DNA of 64,000 nt, taken from Roseivirga pacifica. GTDB lineage: Bacteria; Bacteroidota; Bacteroidia; Cytophagales; Cyclobacteriaceae. Under the pieces are notes generated by a model that saw nothing but the letters and a program-made list of their open reading frames with translations, was not told the origin of the DNA and ran no database searches. The position numbers were made by a program, and so were the translations under genes. Positions within the stretch are counted from its first letter, which is position 1. Each line of letters starts with the position of its first letter. The stretch lies in assembly GCF_900111145.1 (NCBI RefSeq), contig NZ_FOIR01000001.1, positions 937,501 through 1,001,500 on the forward strand, read 5' to 3'. Below are positions 50,488 through 56,850 of the stretch, one piece after another.

Positions 50488-51177
50488 ATGAGTAAGTCAG
50501 CAGTAATACCTTCTATTAGCTACCTGTGCTTTTTAGCTATGGGTGCGCTAAGTTCTTGCATTGGTACCGATATAGTGGAAGACGGTATTGTAGATGAGCG
50601 CCTTGCTATTCTTACAGCTGTGGATACTATTCGGGTAGGAGATGCGGTTCAGTTTAGAGCTGTGTTTTTCGATAATATGGGTGATATGGCCAGCGATGAA
50701 ATAGCATGGTCAAGCTCTGATAACTCGGTACTCTCGGTAGATGGCATGGGCTTGGTAATGGCCGAAATGGAAGGAACTGCTTACATACGTGTAATGGCAT
50801 CTAGCCGGAAAGATTCTGTGAAAGTTGTGGCAGGGGAAGAAACTTCTGAGTTGACCAGCGAAAGAGTGGGGATGTTTCAAGGTAAGAGTAGCTATACTGT
50901 GGAGGGTTCCTTTGGTATGTCGGAGGTAGGAGAAAACCTAGAACTGGTTTTTGGTAGCGACTTTAGAGCTTCTAATGGACCGGGCTTGTACGTGTACTTG
51001 AGTGACAATGCTGATGGCGTTAGCGGTGGAATTGAAGTTGGAGAATTACAGGCTAATTCTGGTGCTCAAACTTATCTTATTAGTAAGGAAAGGGCCGAGC
51101 TTTTTGAGTATGACTTTGTTCATATTTACTGCAGGCCGTTTGGTGTGCCGTTTGGCTATGGGGAATTTGACAACTAA
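50488..51177 (+). CDS. DM13-domain lipoprotein
   Basis: The 229-residue product has a lipoprotein signal (Cys at residue 24, MGALSSC), an Ig-like (BIG2-type) domain (about 30-115, with ITWSS-like EIAWSSSDNSVLSVDGMG), and a C-terminal DM13 domain (about 125-228): KSSYTVEGSF, LVFGSDFRASNGPGLYVYLS and YDFVHIYCRPFGVPFGYGEF. DM13 domains are proposed to take part in electron-transfer or redox reactions in secreted proteins; the conserved Cys in HIYC is present. Its ATG follows the previous stop with no gap, so the two are translationally coupled. The start of the outer membrane gene lies 4 bases after its stop. Confidence 0.78.
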   Translation: MSKSAVIPSISYLCFLAMGALSSCIGTDIVEDGIVDERLAILTAVDTIRVGDAVQFRAVFFDNMGDMASDEIAWSSSDNSVLSVDGMGLVMAEMEGTAYIRVMASSRKDSVKVVAGEETSELTSERVGMFQGKSSYTVEGSFGMSEVGENLELVFGSDFRASNGPGLYVYLSDNADGVSGGIEVGELQANSGAQTYLISKERAELFEYDFVHIYCRPFGVPFGYGEFDN

Positions 51178-51181
51178 TGAC

Positions 51182-52051
51182 ATGAAGCACTACAGAAAAT
51201 TATACTTAACCATTGCGTTGATAAGCTGTGTTTACACGCTTCGTGCCGGGGGAGGTTGGCCTGCCGCCAAAGGCAGCACATACCTTAAATTCAACCAGTT
51301 TGTTATTCGGTCTGACGACTACTTTAACCCTGATGGGGATATTATTAGTATTTCAACTTCTAGTATTTACCTCACCAGTGTTTATGCTGAACATGGCATA
51401 ACGGACAAGCTAACAGGAATTGTTTACTTACCGTTTTTTGCCAGAGCTACATTGAATGAGCAAAAATCGGCTAGCACAGGGGAGATACTGCAGCCAGGAG
51501 ATGCTGTAAACTCTATTGGCGATGCCGATGTAACCTTTAAATATGGGTTGATTACCGGGAAGCCCATTGTGGTAAGTGCCGGTATAACTTTTGGGTTACC
51601 CTTGGGAAACCCTGAAGGTGGCGATACAGGCGTGCTACAAACTGGCGATGGCGAATTTAACGTAATGCTGACAATAGAAGCCAGTCGCTCTTTTAATGGT
51701 GGAAAGGGCTATGTAAATACATTGATTGGCTATAACAATCGCTCAAATAACTTTAGCGATGAATTTAGAATCGGTGCCGAGGTCGGGTATAGAATTGCTC
51801 CTAAGTTATTGACGGCCCTAAAGCTGTACAGTGTAAACTCTTTGAACAATGGAGACGATTTGGAAACACCTTCCAACGGAATTTTCTCCAATAACATTGA
51901 GTATTTGGCGGTAACACCAGAAGTGAATTATTTCTTTAATGAATCTTCGGGTATATCGGCTGCCGTTGGCTTTGCCCCTTATGGCAGGCGCGTACTGGCC
52001 AGTCCATCATATTCATTAGGGGTATTTTTCAATTTTACAGGAAAAAAGTAA
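51182..52051 (+). CDS. MetA-pathway-like outer membrane channel protein
   Basis: The 289-residue product has a signal peptide (about 1-22, ending TLRA) and a barrel-like remainder with alternating hydrophobic strands: SIYLTSVYAEHGITDKLTG, SIGDADVTFKYGLITGKP, IVVSAGITFGLPLGN, EFRIGAEVGYRIAPKLL and SLGVFFNFTGKK. It resembles transporters annotated as outer membrane proteins of the phenol-degradation (MetA) type. I chose the ATG at 51182, because an upstream GTG at 51002 would place the signal peptide internally and overlap the DM13 gene. Third gene of the operon; the terminator follows after about 65 bases. Confidence 0.75.
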   Translation: MKHYRKLYLTIALISCVYTLRAGGGWPAAKGSTYLKFNQFVIRSDDYFNPDGDIISISTSSIYLTSVYAEHGITDKLTGIVYLPFFARATLNEQKSASTGEILQPGDAVNSIGDADVTFKYGLITGKPIVVSAGITFGLPLGNPEGGDTGVLQTGDGEFNVMLTIEASRSFNGGKGYVNTLIGYNNRSNNFSDEFRIGAEVGYRIAPKLLTALKLYSVNSLNNGDDLETPSNGIFSNNIEYLAVTPEVNYFFNESSGISAAVGFAPYGRRVLASPSYSLGVFFNFTGKK

Positions 52052-52113
52052 ACCCTTTTTGATATCTGCCGTTCGTATTTTCAAACGGTCTCAAATAATT
52101 AGTTTTGGAATTT

Positions 52114-52143
52114 AAAAAAGGTGCTCTTTCGGGCACCTTTTCC
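52114..52143. terminator. Bidirectional terminator
   Basis: AAAAGGTGC (52116-52124) pairs with GCACCTTTT (52133-52141), with two further inner pairs and a 4-base loop; A and T runs flank it on both sides. It serves the DM13 operon and the convergent Fe-S genes. Confidence 0.85.
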
Positions 52144-52147
52144 ATTT

Positions 52148-52942
52148 TTATAGTCCTTCGTTTTTGGCTATCAGCTCAGCCAAATCCAGTACTTCTACCG
52201 AGTCTTCTTTTTCCTTGCTCTTTACGCCATCCTTCATCATCGTCATGCAGAAGGGGCATGCCGCAGCAATTACGTTGGCACCAGTAGCTAGGGCATCTTC
52301 TGTTCTTTCAATGTTTACTTCTTTGTTGCCCGGTTCGGCATCTTTAAACATTTGGGCACCGCCTGCGCCACAGCATAGGCCTTTGGTTCGGCAACGCTTC
52401 ATTTCAACCAATTCTGCATCGAGCGCCTGTAGCACTTCTCTTGGTGCTTCATAAATGTTGTTGGCCCTACCTAAGTAGCAAGAGTCATGGTAGGTGATTT
52501 TTTTGCCTTTAAATTCACCGCCACCTTTAAGGCCTACTTTGCCCTCATTAATTAGTTGCTGTAGGAAAGTGGAGTGGTGAATTACCTCGTAGTTGCCGCC
52601 TAATTCTGGGTACTCGTTTTTAATGGTATTGAAACAGTGCGGACATGCGGTTACTATCTTTTTTACGTTGTAACCGTCCAATACCTGAATATTGGCCATG
52701 GCCTGCATTTGGAATAAGAACTCGTTTCCGGCTCTTCTGGCAGGGTCGCCTGTGCAGGTTTCTTCTTCACCTAAAACCGCGAAGGAAATGCCCACTTTGT
52801 TCAAAATTTTAATGAAGGCTATAGTCACCTTCTTATATCTGTCGTCAAACGAACCGGCACAGCCAACCCAAAAGAGTACTTCAGGGCTTTCGCCTTTGGC
52901 GGCCATTTCGGCCATGGTCGATACTTTTATTGCTTCACTCAT
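52148..52942 (-). CDS. CCG-domain Fe-S protein (HdrB/LutA/GlpC-like subunit)
   Basis: The 264-residue soluble protein has two cysteine-rich CCG-type regions that bind Fe-S centres and occur in heterodisulfide reductase B, LutA and GlpC-type subunits: GCAGSFDDRYKKV with CPHCFNTIKNEYPE, and CCGAGGAQMFKDAE with CPFCMTMMKDG. All Cys of the second motif are present. It lies 12 bases after the membrane-bound 4Fe-4S partner gene on the same strand, and the pair probably forms a membrane oxidoreductase module that passes electrons to or from the quinone pool. Its electron donor is not encoded next to it. Confidence 0.85.
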   Translation of the reverse strand: MSEAIKVSTMAEMAAKGESPEVLFWVGCAGSFDDRYKKVTIAFIKILNKVGISFAVLGEEETCTGDPARRAGNEFLFQMQAMANIQVLDGYNVKKIVTACPHCFNTIKNEYPELGGNYEVIHHSTFLQQLINEGKVGLKGGGEFKGKKITYHDSCYLGRANNIYEAPREVLQALDAELVEMKRCRTKGLCCGAGGAQMFKDAEPGNKEVNIERTEDALATGANVIAAACPFCMTMMKDGVKSKEKEDSVEVLDLAELIAKNEGL

Positions 52943-52954
52943 GTTCTATTCAAC

Positions 52955-54283
52955 TTAGTTAGGTTCTTTGTTTAGTTCGTCAGCCCACTTAAAACGATCG
53001 GTTGGGGCAAATTTCCATGGTGCAAAACTGGTTTCCACATTTTGGAACATGCTGTTCCAAGAGGCTGGGCTACCTGATTCTTCCATGGCCACGTATCTTC
53101 TCATTTGAAGAATGATTGATAGCGGGTCAATGTTTACCGGGCAGGCCTCTACACAAGCGTTGCAGCTGGTACATGCGTTTATTTCTTCTTTGGTAATGTA
53201 ATCGCCCAATAGTGATTTGCCGTCTTCCAAACCTTTGCCACCGGCTGCTATGCTAGCGCCTACTTCTTCGGCACGGTCGCGGGTGTCCATCATTATTTTT
53301 CGTGGCGAAAGTTTTTTACCTGTTATGTTGGCCGGGCATTGTGAGGTACAACGGCCACATTCTGTGCAAGAGTAGGCGTTCATAATGTTTACCCAACTCA
53401 AATCGTTCACGTCTTTAGCACCAAACCTACCAATTTCGGCAGGAGGCTCTTCAGCATTTTCAACCGGCATGCCCAACATCATTTTCACCTCGTTGGTAAT
53501 GGCAGCCATGTTTTCCATTTCGCCTTTAGGCTTTAGGTTAGAATACCACGTGTTTGGAAAGGCCAAAGCAATGTGGAGGTGCTTGGAATAAGTAACGTAT
53601 ACCGCAAAGCCCAAAATGCCAACAATGTGGAACCACCACGCAAAGCGTTCAACTAAGATGAGGGTGCTAACGGAAAGCCCTTCGAACAAAGGCATTAAGA
53701 ACTGGCTGAAAAAGAAAGTGCCTGTTTGTGCATAATGCTCGTCTTGCCCCTGAATGAGCATGTCGGTCGCATTCATGGTTAAAATAGCAAACATTAAAAT
53801 GATTTCAGTGATCAGAATGAGGTTGGCATCCAGGGTTGGCCACTTCTTCATTTCTGAACCTTTAAAGCGTTTTACGCCCAATACATTTCTTCTGATTAAA
53901 AAGATTACGCAAGAGAGTAGCACGCCTATCGCTAAGAATTCAAACACGTTGATGAGCACCGTGTAGAAGTCACCAAGAAATGGAGCGAAGATTCTGTGTG
54001 TTCCGGCAATTCCGTCAATTACAAATTCGAGCACTTCTAGGTTAATTACCAAAAAGCCAACATATACGAGTAAATGCAAAAATGCCGGTAATGGGCGCTT
54101 AAACATCTTCTTCTGACCAAAGGCAACCAAAAGCATGGTTTTCCAACGGTCGGGTTGGTTGTCGTTTCTTCCTGCGGCTTTACCAAGTAAGATGTTCTTT
54201 CTTATTTGGGTAATGCGCTTGTATAGAAAGTAGGTGGCAACGGCCACTACCACTAGAAAAGCTATTTGAGAAATGTACTGCAT
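52955..54283 (-). CDS. Membrane-bound 4Fe-4S oxidoreductase subunit
   Basis: The 442-residue protein has about five N-terminal membrane helices (about 5-22, 66-90, 105-130, 153-175 and 210-235), of the HdrE/DsrM/NarI-like b-type kind. The soluble part carries two 4Fe-4S motifs, CTECGRCTSQCP near residue 302 and CTSCNACVEACP near 365. With the following CCG-domain protein it forms a common Bacteroidota pair thought to couple an electron carrier to the membrane. The histidines usual for heme b in such membrane domains are suggested but not clearly assigned from sequence alone. No dedicated dehydrogenase gene is adjacent. Confidence 0.85.
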   Translation of the reverse strand: MQYISQIAFLVVVAVATYFLYKRITQIRKNILLGKAAGRNDNQPDRWKTMLLVAFGQKKMFKRPLPAFLHLLVYVGFLVINLEVLEFVIDGIAGTHRIFAPFLGDFYTVLINVFEFLAIGVLLSCVIFLIRRNVLGVKRFKGSEMKKWPTLDANLILITEIILMFAILTMNATDMLIQGQDEHYAQTGTFFFSQFLMPLFEGLSVSTLILVERFAWWFHIVGILGFAVYVTYSKHLHIALAFPNTWYSNLKPKGEMENMAAITNEVKMMLGMPVENAEEPPAEIGRFGAKDVNDLSWVNIMNAYSCTECGRCTSQCPANITGKKLSPRKIMMDTRDRAEEVGASIAAGGKGLEDGKSLLGDYITKEEINACTSCNACVEACPVNIDPLSIILQMRRYVAMEESGSPASWNSMFQNVETSFAPWKFAPTDRFKWADELNKEPN

Positions 54284-54338
54284 AATGTCTTGGTCTTGAG
54301 CGGCTTTTTAATTCTTATCTGAAAATTATTAAAAATGT

Positions 54339-54369
54339 TTTGCACGGTATATCATTTTGCATACTTTTG
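54339..54369 (+). promoter_or_regulatory. Promoter of tRNA-Phe
   Basis: TTTG (54339-54342), 19 bases, then TACTTTTG (54362-54369): an exact match to the Bacteroidota consensus TTTG-N19-TAnnTTTG. The tRNA begins 15 bases after the -7 box. Confidence 0.88.
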
Positions 54370-54383
54370 TGCCTCCAATTCAG

Positions 54384-54456
54384 GGTGCTGTAGCTCAGTT
54401 GGTAGAGCATCGGACTGAAAATCCGTGAGTCGGTGGTTCGAATCCACTCAGCACCA
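54384..54456 (+). tRNA. tRNA-Phe (GAA)
   Basis: The 73-base gene folds as a cloverleaf: acceptor stem GGTGCTG/CAGCACC, D arm GCTCAGTTGGTAGAGC, anticodon loop CTGAAAA with anticodon GAA, five-base variable loop, and T arm GGTGGTTCGAATCCACT. The outermost anticodon-stem pair is U-U. CCA is not encoded. It is a stand-alone gene with its own consensus promoter and terminator. Confidence 0.95.
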
Positions 54457-54463
54457 CTGCAAC

Positions 54464-54494
54464 AAAAACCTCTTCGTTTCGAAGGGGTTTTTTA
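54464..54494 (+). terminator. Terminator after tRNA-Phe
   Basis: AACCTCTTCG pairs with CGAAGGGGTT (one G-U) around a 3-base loop and is followed by a T run. It starts 8 bases after the tRNA. Confidence 0.85.
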
Positions 54495-54549
54495 TTTGCT
54501 ACATGTTGAAATCGTTTGCATGACATATGCGAATATAACACCCTATGAG

Positions 54550-54577
54550 AAAAATAGTATGCATGCATACTATTTTT
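54550..54577. terminator. Perfect 28-base palindrome at the rluB 3' end
   Basis: The sequence AAAAATAGTATGCA and its exact reverse complement meet at the centre (54563/54564). It overlaps the rluB stop codon. A/T runs at both ends fit a bidirectional terminator, though as DNA it is also a symmetric binding site. Confidence 0.65.
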
Positions 54578-55367
54578 ATTTCAATCCTCTAAGTTCTTTG
54601 TCGGTTAAGGTACGCCACTTGCCTCTTGGTAGGTCCTTTTTGGTAAGACCAGCAAAAACCACCCTGTCTAGCTTTTCTACTTTGTAACCAAAGTGTTCAA
54701 AGAGCCTTCTTACAATTCTGTTTTTACCAATGTGGATTTCTATACCAATGTTTTTCTTGTCGGAAGAGACTATGGCCAAATCGTTCACTTCCACCAGGCC
54801 ATCTTCTAATTTCACGCCATTTACAATCTCGTCAAAGTCGGCCTGCGTTATGGGCTGATCGAGCGTAACTTGGTACACTTTCAGAATTTGTTTGGATGGG
54901 TGAGTGAGTTTGCGGGCTAAGTCGCCATCGTTTGTAAAGAGCAATAAGCCGGTGGTTGCGCGATCAAGCCTACCAACGGGGAAGATCTGCTCTGGACAGG
55001 CATTCTTCACCAAGTCCATAACGGTTCTACGTCCTTTCGGGTCCGATGTGGTAGTAATAAAGCCTTTTGGCTTGTTCAGTAATATGTATTGCAGTGTTTC
55101 TGGGTTAAGGGCTTTGCCATTGTATTTTACTACTTGGCCGGGCTGCACCTTGTAACCCATTTCTTTGATTACTTCACCATCAACTTTTATTTCGCCTGCC
55201 TCAATTAGCTTATCGGCCTCTCTGCGCGAACATACGCCTGAGTTTGCGATATAGCGATTCAACCTTACAGGTTCATCAAAGCCAGCTGATTTTTGGGGTG
55301 AAGATTCGGGCGTGTTTTGTGGTTTGTTGGTGCCGAATTTCTTTTTGGAGTTCTGTTTTCTTTGCAT
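54576..55367 (-). CDS. rluB: RluB/RsuA-family 23S rRNA pseudouridine synthase
   Basis: This enzyme isomerises a uridine in ribosomal RNA, for RluB position 2605 of 23S rRNA. The 263-residue product has a Lys/Gln-rich N-terminal extension (1-30), an S4 RNA-binding domain (about 33-90: RLNRYIANSGVCSRREADKL) and the pseudouridine synthase domain (about 92-260) with the catalytic Asp in PVGRLDRATTGLLLFTNDG. The closing RIVRRLFEHFGYKVEKLDRV is typical. RluB versus RsuA or RluE is not certain; the S4 domain and the scpB neighbour favour RluB. It lies 42 bases after scpB. Confidence 0.85.
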   Translation of the reverse strand: MQRKQNSKKKFGTNKPQNTPESSPQKSAGFDEPVRLNRYIANSGVCSRREADKLIEAGEIKVDGEVIKEMGYKVQPGQVVKYNGKALNPETLQYILLNKPKGFITTTSDPKGRRTVMDLVKNACPEQIFPVGRLDRATTGLLLFTNDGDLARKLTHPSKQILKVYQVTLDQPITQADFDEIVNGVKLEDGLVEVNDLAIVSSDKKNIGIEIHIGKNRIVRRLFEHFGYKVEKLDRVVFAGLTKKDLPRGKWRTLTDKELRGLK

Positions 55368-55409
55368 AGATATTCAGTATCACTACTGTATTTGCAGCAA
55401 AGTTAGGGA

Positions 55410-55988
55410 TTATTCCTGAGCTTTTTCCTCAGTTTCTTGAGGACCAATTTCGTTTTCATTTTCGGCAAAATCTTTCGGAGTTGGCAGGTCTTTTAGACTG
55501 TTAATGCCAAAGTAGTCCATAAACTTGTCGCTAGTGCCATAGAGCATTGGGCGGCCAATGGCTTCAGACTTTCCTTTAATCTCAATCAGCTCCTTTTCTA
55601 GCAGCTTCTGAACACTGTAATCGCAGTTTACCCCACGTATTTGCTCCATTTCCGACTTGGTAACGGGCTGTTTGTAAGCAATAATCGAAAGGGTTTCGAG
55701 TGCTGAGGTAGAAAGCCTTTTTTTGGATTGATGTTTTAATAAAATGCCAATGCTGGCTTGGTAAGCAGGTTTGGTAAGAAACTGGTAGCCGCCACCTGAA
55801 TGAATGATTTCGAAAGCATATTCATCCGAAGCATATTTCTCACTTACTTTTTCAATGGTGGTTTCAATGTCCTTTACAGGCACGTCTGCCTCAAACATTT
55901 CGCTGAGGCAGTTTCTAATTTCGTCTACCTTAATAGGTTTTTGAGCACAGAAAATTAGGGCTTCAATATGATTCCCCAGAAAGTCCAT
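55410..55988 (-). CDS. scpB: ScpB, chromosome segregation protein
   Basis: ScpB is the winged-helix partner of ScpA and SMC in bacterial condensin. The 192-residue protein opens with NHIEALIFCAQKPIKVDEIR, and has the conserved LSTSALETLSIIAYKQPVTK and SEMEQIRGVNCDYSVQKLLE segments plus GRPMLYGTSDKFMDYFGI. An acidic Glu-rich tail follows residue 175. Its ATG overlaps the stop of the DksA-like gene (TAATG), so the two are translationally coupled. The rluB-scpB order is widespread in bacteria. No scpA or smc gene is in the window. Confidence 0.95.
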   Translation of the reverse strand: MDFLGNHIEALIFCAQKPIKVDEIRNCLSEMFEADVPVKDIETTIEKVSEKYASDEYAFEIIHSGGGYQFLTKPAYQASIGILLKHQSKKRLSTSALETLSIIAYKQPVTKSEMEQIRGVNCDYSVQKLLEKELIEIKGKSEAIGRPMLYGTSDKFMDYFGINSLKDLPTPKDFAENENEIGPQETEEKAQE

Positions 55989-56374
55989 TACTTACGCTGA
56001 GAAAGCTTGGCTTCTATAGAGTGCATAGTATGCGGTACAGCCTTTAGTCTTTCTTTCGAAATGAGTTTACCTGTATCGATACAAATACCGTAGGTTCCGT
56101 TTTTAATTCGGATAAGGGCGTTCTCTAAATTGTTGATAAACTTTTGCTGGCGTGCTGCCAATTGGTTTAGATTCTCTTTTTCCAAAGTGTCGGCACCATC
56201 TTCTAGCACTTTGGTTGAGTTATTCGTGATGTCGTCTCCTGAGTCACCACTTTTAGTAAGGCTTTTCTTAAGCTCGTTCAGCTCGTTCTTGGCCTTTTCA
56301 ATTTTATCTAAGATGAGCGCTTCGAATTCTTTCAGTTCACTCTCCGAATATCTTGTTTTAACTTCCTGGCTCAT
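55988..56374 (-). CDS. DksA/TraR-family regulator lacking the C4 zinc site
   Basis: The 128-residue protein resembles DksA/TraR proteins, which enter the secondary channel of RNA polymerase and alter initiation. It has a long coiled coil (about 10-90) and the C-terminal segment NGTYGICIDTGKLISKERLK followed by AVPHTMHSIEAK. Only one Cys of the usual four-Cys zinc finger remains, as in many Bacteroidota homologues. First gene of the operon with scpB and rluB; a promoter is visible 31 bases upstream. Confidence 0.87.
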   Translation of the reverse strand: MSQEVKTRYSESELKEFEALILDKIEKAKNELNELKKSLTKSGDSGDDITNNSTKVLEDGADTLEKENLNQLAARQQKFINNLENALIRIKNGTYGICIDTGKLISKERLKAVPHTMHSIEAKLSQRK

Positions 56375-56404
56375 GTGTTCGCAATTAGGATGAATAAAGT
56401 TGCG

Positions 56405-56435
56405 CTAAAATAAACCTCTGGCCATCATTTACAAA
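56405..56435 (-). promoter_or_regulatory. Promoter of the dksA-like/scpB/rluB operon
   Basis: On the minus strand TTTG (56435-56432), 19 bases, then TATTTTAG (56412-56405), one mismatch from TAnnTTTG. The -7 box ends 30 bases before the DksA-like ATG. Confidence 0.65.
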
Positions 56436-56538
56436 ACAATAGAAGTTTTTTCCGAAGGGCTTTTAAAAGCCTTTTGGAATGAATAGGACAATAAACAGAA
56501 TATAATTTTGTTTAGATGCGAATGGCTGAAAAGCAGCA

Positions 56539-56557
56539 AAGCTCCTGTTAGGAGCTT
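56539..56557 (-). terminator. Hairpin at the end of the small HTH-like gene
   Basis: AAGCTCCT and AGGAGCTT form an eight-pair perfect stem with a 3-base loop, overlapping the stop codon of the 50-residue gene. The following minus-strand sequence is T-rich but lacks a pure T run. Confidence 0.6.
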
Positions 56558-56708
56558 AAAAGTTTAAATTCATTGCTTCGATTCTGCGAAAAATGGTGCT
56601 TTTGTCAACAGAAATTCGATGCTTAATTGCGATGTAACGCGCTAAAACATCGGGGTTTATGCCTTTTTTCCAGTACCGGGCAATGGTGTCGTTAATAATA
56701 CAGTTCAT
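56556..56708 (-). CDS. Small HTH-like protein, 50 residues
   Basis: The 50-residue frame starts with ATG at 56706-56708 and ends at 56556. It contains DTIARYWKKGINPDVLARYI and ISVDKSTIFRRIEAM, which look like two helices around a turn of the helix-turn-helix type; the last is similar to DNA-recognition helices. A perfect hairpin overlaps its stop codon, which supports a real transcription unit. No family was recognised, and it could be a small DNA-binding protein or a fragment of a larger regulator. It lies on the same strand between the giant secreted protein and the DksA-like gene. Confidence 0.5.
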   Translation of the reverse strand: MNCIINDTIARYWKKGINPDVLARYIAIKHRISVDKSTIFRRIEAMNLNF

Positions 56709-56850
56709 AGATTCCAATAGGTTAAGTTGAGTTCTAAGTCAATTGAAGGTACAGAATTATATCTTGAATTCTTAGTAAAACACAAGATTAATTTCTGATT
56801 GAATGGAATAATTCAAGGCAGTAATTTGGGCTTTAGAGCCTGTTTTTTGT

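Noticed and set aside
54384-54456. tRNA-Phe as an integration site for a genomic island
   Set aside because: No integrase gene or direct repeat of the tRNA 3' end is visible on either side.
54433-54687. 84-codon plus-strand frame beginning inside tRNA-Phe
   Set aside because: It overlaps the tRNA, its terminator and the palindrome; clearly not a gene.
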